Position numbers and translations under genes: made by a program | NCBI RefSeq assembly: GCF_004339025.1 | Contig: NZ_SMFT01000002.1 | Span: forward strand, 469,744-533,743 | DNA from: Volucribacter psittacicida | Lineage (GTDB): Bacteria > Pseudomonadota > Gammaproteobacteria > Enterobacterales > Pasteurellaceae | Length of the DNA stretch: 64,000 nt | Reading direction: 5' to 3' | Notes under the pieces: generated by a model | Told to the model about the DNA's origin: nothing | Databases searched by the model: none | Seen by the model: only the letters and a program-made list of their open reading frames with translations | Shown: piece by piece, positions 61,267-64,000 of the stretch | Numbering within the stretch: position 1 is the first letter of the stretch | How the letters are laid out: the number at the start of each line of letters is the position of its first letter

Positions 61267-61294
61267 ATAGTCGTCCCATGCTAAAACAACTATA
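61267..61294. repeat. Degenerate Correia-like remnant
   Basis: ATAGTCGTCCCATGCTAAAACAACTATA retains both termini but almost no internal sequence. Confidence 0.5.
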
Positions 61295-61301
61295 AATAGA
61301 T

Positions 61302-62603
61302 TCACATCACACTAATATACCGCAACATCACACCTGCTGCGATGGCAGAACCTATTACGCCAGCCACGTTAGGCCCCATGGCGTGCATTAATAAAAAGTT
61401 TTGTGAGTCGGCTTCTAATCCTAGTTTATTAGATACTCGGGCTGCCATTGGTACTGCGGAGACCCCTGCGGAGCCAATAAGTGGGTTAATTTTATGTTGG
61501 CTAAATTTATTCATTAATTTTGCCATTAATACGCCACTGGCTGTCCCGATAGCAAAAGCGATGACACCCAACACTAAAATACCTAAGGTTTGTGGCTGTA
61601 AAAATTTATCTGCCACTAATTTTGCCCCTACGGATAAACCTAAAATAATGGTAACAATATTGATTAAGGCATTTTGAGCGGTATCGCTAAGACGTTCTAC
61701 CACGCCACTAACACGCATAAGATTACCAAAACAGAACATACCTAATAAGGGGGCGGCATCAGGTAATAATAATGCCACGAGAAGTAACAGGATAATTGGA
61801 AAAAGAATTTTTTCACGCTGGCTAACATTGCGTAGCTGTACCATTTTTATTTGGCGTTCTTGTTGGTTGGTTAAGGCTCGCATAATCGGCGGTTGGATTA
61901 AAGGCACTAATGCCATATAAGAGTAAGCAGCGACCGCAATAGCACCCAGTAATTCAGGGGCAAGTTTACTGGCAAGATAAATCGCCGTAGGGCCGTCAGC
62001 ACCGCCAATAATACCAATAGCCGCCGCTTGCGGTAGGCTAAAATCTATCAGTTCTGTCCAATTTAATGCTAATGCCCCTAGCACAGTAGCAAAAATACCA
62101 AATTGTGCAGCCGCACCTAATAGCAAGGTGCGCGGGTTTGCCAGTAAGGGCCCGAAATCTGTCATCGCCCCTACCCCCATAAAAATAATTAGGGGGGCGG
62201 CACCAGAACCAATAGCCACTTGGTAGAACAAGGCTAAAATACCTGCACTATATCCTAGATCATTAGCCAATAATTCCGCTTGTTGTTGATAGGCGGCAGG
62301 TAATTGTGCCAAAGCGGCTTGAATGGCGGTTATATTAGGTGAGCAGTTTAACCATTCGGCAAGCTGTGCAAGATGTTGGCTATTTTGGCTATGGAGTAAA
62401 TTTTCCAAGGCTGTAAATGCCATACCCGCCTCAGGAATATTTGACAATAAGCCACCAAAACCAATCGGCAACAATAATAAAGGTTCAAATTTTTTGACAA
62501 TGGCAAGCCAGAGTAGCAGTAAACTCACTAAAATCATTACCGCTTGCCCCCAACTTAAATGAGCAATACCTGTGCCTTGTAATAATGCCACAATACTTTC
62601 CAT
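61302..62603 (-). CDS. oadB: Oxaloacetate decarboxylase beta subunit (sodium pump)
   Basis: 433 residues, a multi-spanning membrane protein. Motifs of the sodium-ion-translocating decarboxylase beta family: [39 protein letters not shown], and C-terminal [20 protein letters not shown]. It decarboxylates carboxybiotin carried by OadA and exports sodium ions. Seven bases after oadA in the usual oadGAB order. Confidence 0.95.
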   Translation of the reverse strand: MESIVALLQGTGIAHLSWGQAVMILVSLLLLWLAIVKKFEPLLLLPIGFGGLLSNIPEAGMAFTALENLLHSQNSQHLAQLAEWLNCSPNITAIQAALAQLPAAYQQQAELLANDLGYSAGILALFYQVAIGSGAAPLIIFMGVGAMTDFGPLLANPRTLLLGAAAQFGIFATVLGALALNWTELIDFSLPQAAAIGIIGGADGPTAIYLASKLAPELLGAIAVAAYSYMALVPLIQPPIMRALTNQQERQIKMVQLRNVSQREKILFPIILLLLVALLLPDAAPLLGMFCFGNLMRVSGVVERLSDTAQNALINIVTIILGLSVGAKLVADKFLQPQTLGILVLGVIAFAIGTASGVLMAKLMNKFSQHKINPLIGSAGVSAVPMAARVSNKLGLEADSQNFLLMHAMGPNVAGVIGSAIAAGVMLRYISVM

Positions 62604-62610
62604 AAGCCAC

Positions 62611-64000
62611 CTACACTAATTGCATTAAGCGATCACCCACATTAACGGCATCGCCTTTTTTCACAGTGATTCCTTTTACCGTTCCTGCTTGAGCGGCACG
62701 AATTTCTGTTTCCATTTTCATAGCTTCTAGCACCAATAACACCTGATCTTTGGCGACCTGTTCGCCCTCGCTTACGCAAACTTCCCAAATATTACCTGAC
62801 ATAGGTGCATTCACTGCCACGCCAGTTGTTGAGGAAGGTGTTTGCTCAGCTGTTTTTTTCGTTTCTGATGAGCAGGATTGATGCTCAATATGAGTACGAG
62901 GTTCAATCTGTTGAATATCGCCCCCTTCGCTAACTTTAACCACAAAGGCTTTGCCCTCTAATTCAACGGTATATACCGCCACTCCACAGGAAGTGTTTGC
63001 ACCAAGTGCGGTGTCTTTTTCAGATATTTTTTCACTCGCTAATGCAGGGGCTGGTTCAAAGGCATCAGGATTATGACGATTTTCTAAATATTTCCAGCCA
63101 ATTTGTGGAAATAACGCCACAATTAACACATCATCAATCTGATTTTCCGCTAACTGAATCCCTTTTTGTTTCGCTTGCTGCTGAATATCTTGGCTTAATT
63201 GCTCCATTTCTGGGGCTAAATGATCGGCAGGACGATCTGTAATAGCGGGCTTATCCTGTAAAACTCTTGCTTGTAATTGCGGATTAACCGGTGCTGGTGT
63301 TTTGCCATATTCGCCCTTTAAAATGCCTGCTGTTTCTTTTGCAATGGTTTTATAACGTTCGCCCATTAACACATTCATCACCGCTTGCGTTCCCACAATT
63401 TGTGATGTAGGGGTCACTAAGGGAATAAAACCTAAATCCTCACGCACCTTAGGAATTTCTTGTAAAACTTGATCCAATTTATCGCTGGCATTTTGCTGTT
63501 TTAACTGGTTTTCTAAGTTAGTCAACATACCGCCGGGTACTTGAGCCACTAAAATACGGCTATCAATACCACGCAATTTTCCCTCAAAATCCGCATATTT
63601 TTTGCGAACTTCTCGGAAATATGCCGCAATTTTTTCTAAACGGTGCAGATCAAGCCCTGTATCATAAGGGCTATTTTGTAAGGTGGCTACCAAGGATTCC
63701 GTTGCGGGGTGCCCATAGGTGCCACTCATAGAAGAAATGGCGGTATCAATACCGTCCACACCAGCTTCAACCGCCTTAAGTAATGCCATTTCTGCCATAC
63801 CCGTAGTGGAATGGCAATGTAAATGTAAGCGGACATCATCGCCATAACGCCCTTTAATTTCAGCCACTAATTCTGCCGCAGCCATTGGGGTGAGAATACC
63901 TGACATATCTTTGATAACCAAAGAATCAATGCCAATTTCCAATAGTTGCTCTGTGGTGTCTAACCAAGTTTGCAAATGATGAACGGAACTTGTGGTATAG
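62611..64000 (-). CDS. oadA: Oxaloacetate decarboxylase alpha subunit, 3' part (runs off the window)
   Basis: The frame is open to the right edge, so about the first 130-150 codons are missing; an internal TTG near 63975 is not the start. Carboxyltransferase domain ([45 protein letters not shown]), the PYC/OADA conserved domain and a C-terminal biotin carrier domain with the biotinyl lysine in [14 protein letters not shown] Pro/Glu/Thr-rich linker joins them. It transfers carboxyl from oxaloacetate to biotin for OadB. OadG should lie upstream, beyond the window. Confidence 0.95.
   Translation of the reverse strand, partial: YTTSSVHHLQTWLDTTEQLLEIGIDSLVIKDMSGILTPMAAAELVAEIKGRYGDDVRLHLHCHSTTGMAEMALLKAVEAGVDGIDTAISSMSGTYGHPATESLVATLQNSPYDTGLDLHRLEKIAAYFREVRKKYADFEGKLRGIDSRILVAQVPGGMLTNLENQLKQQNASDKLDQVLQEIPKVREDLGFIPLVTPTSQIVGTQAVMNVLMGERYKTIAKETAGILKGEYGKTPAPVNPQLQARVLQDKPAITDRPADHLAPEMEQLSQDIQQQAKQKGIQLAENQIDDVLIVALFPQIGWKYLENRHNPDAFEPAPALASEKISEKDTALGANTSCGVAVYTVELEGKAFVVKVSEGGDIQQIEPRTHIEHQSCSSETKKTAEQTPSSTTGVAVNAPMSGNIWEVCVSEGEQVAKDQVLLVLEAMKMETEIRAAQAGTVKGITVKKGDAVNVGDRLMQLV

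Overview
This is a chromosomal segment of a Pasteurellaceae bacterium (gammaproteobacterium). Two things point there. There are 19 copies of the Haemophilus-type DNA uptake signal AAGTGCGGT/ACCGCACTT. The gene neighbourhoods are also typical of the family: S10-spc-alpha ribosomal operons, rpoE-rseABC, asnA/asnC, and ftsB-ispDF-truD-surE-pcm-nlpD with no rpoS after nlpD. The sequence is AT-rich. I cannot name the genus with confidence.

Layout. 1-2.5 kb: 5' part of a large BapA/LapA-like adhesin gene (leftward) behind an OmpA-type lipoprotein gene, with a G11 tract upstream that could make the operon phase variable. 2.5-4.7 kb: hemW, rdgB, tusA. 5-19.5 kb: a complete leftward ribosomal supercluster (rpsJ to rplQ, with secY and rpoA), with one unrecognised small lipoprotein gene placed exactly at the S10/spc boundary. 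19.7-24.7 kb: dusA, a transglutaminase/MerT-like/MerP-like operon, asnA with divergent asnC, and a low-molecular-weight phosphatase. 24.8-34 kb: envC-yibQ, greB, the sigma-E operon, sdhE, tex, nlpD. 34-38.5 kb: yqaA-pcm-surE-truD-ispF-ispD-ftsB.

38.5-64 kb is more accessory: an AcuR/NemR-like regulator with an AcuI-like reductase; a frameshifted TIGR04141/DUF6119 gene in a very AT-rich islet; a GNAT protein; a LysR/PACE efflux pair; a YgiN-like monooxygenase; a fructose-type PTS with a PfkB sugar-phosphate kinase; an RpiR regulator, a DUF2264 protein and a Tat-exported sulfatase; a divergent Opp-type ABC importer; an IS1016-like remnant; a HugZ/HutZ-type heme protein divergent from a TonB-dependent receptor that carries a G9 tract in its coding sequence; and the oxaloacetate decarboxylase beta and (partial) alpha genes.

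Features most worth attention: (i) a family of about 105-bp terminal-inverted-repeat elements, clustered at 44-61 kb, that closely resemble neisserial Correia elements; (ii) two poly-G tracts positioned to phase-vary surface proteins (adhesin operon and heme receptor); (iii) the sulfatase/DUF2264/RpiR/PfkB/PTS locus with a near-consensus CRP site and a perfect 7-bp-arm palindrome, which looks like an undescribed sulfated-sugar scavenging system; (iv) the transglutaminase-MerT-MerP operon; (v) the DUF6119 gene broken at an A7 run.
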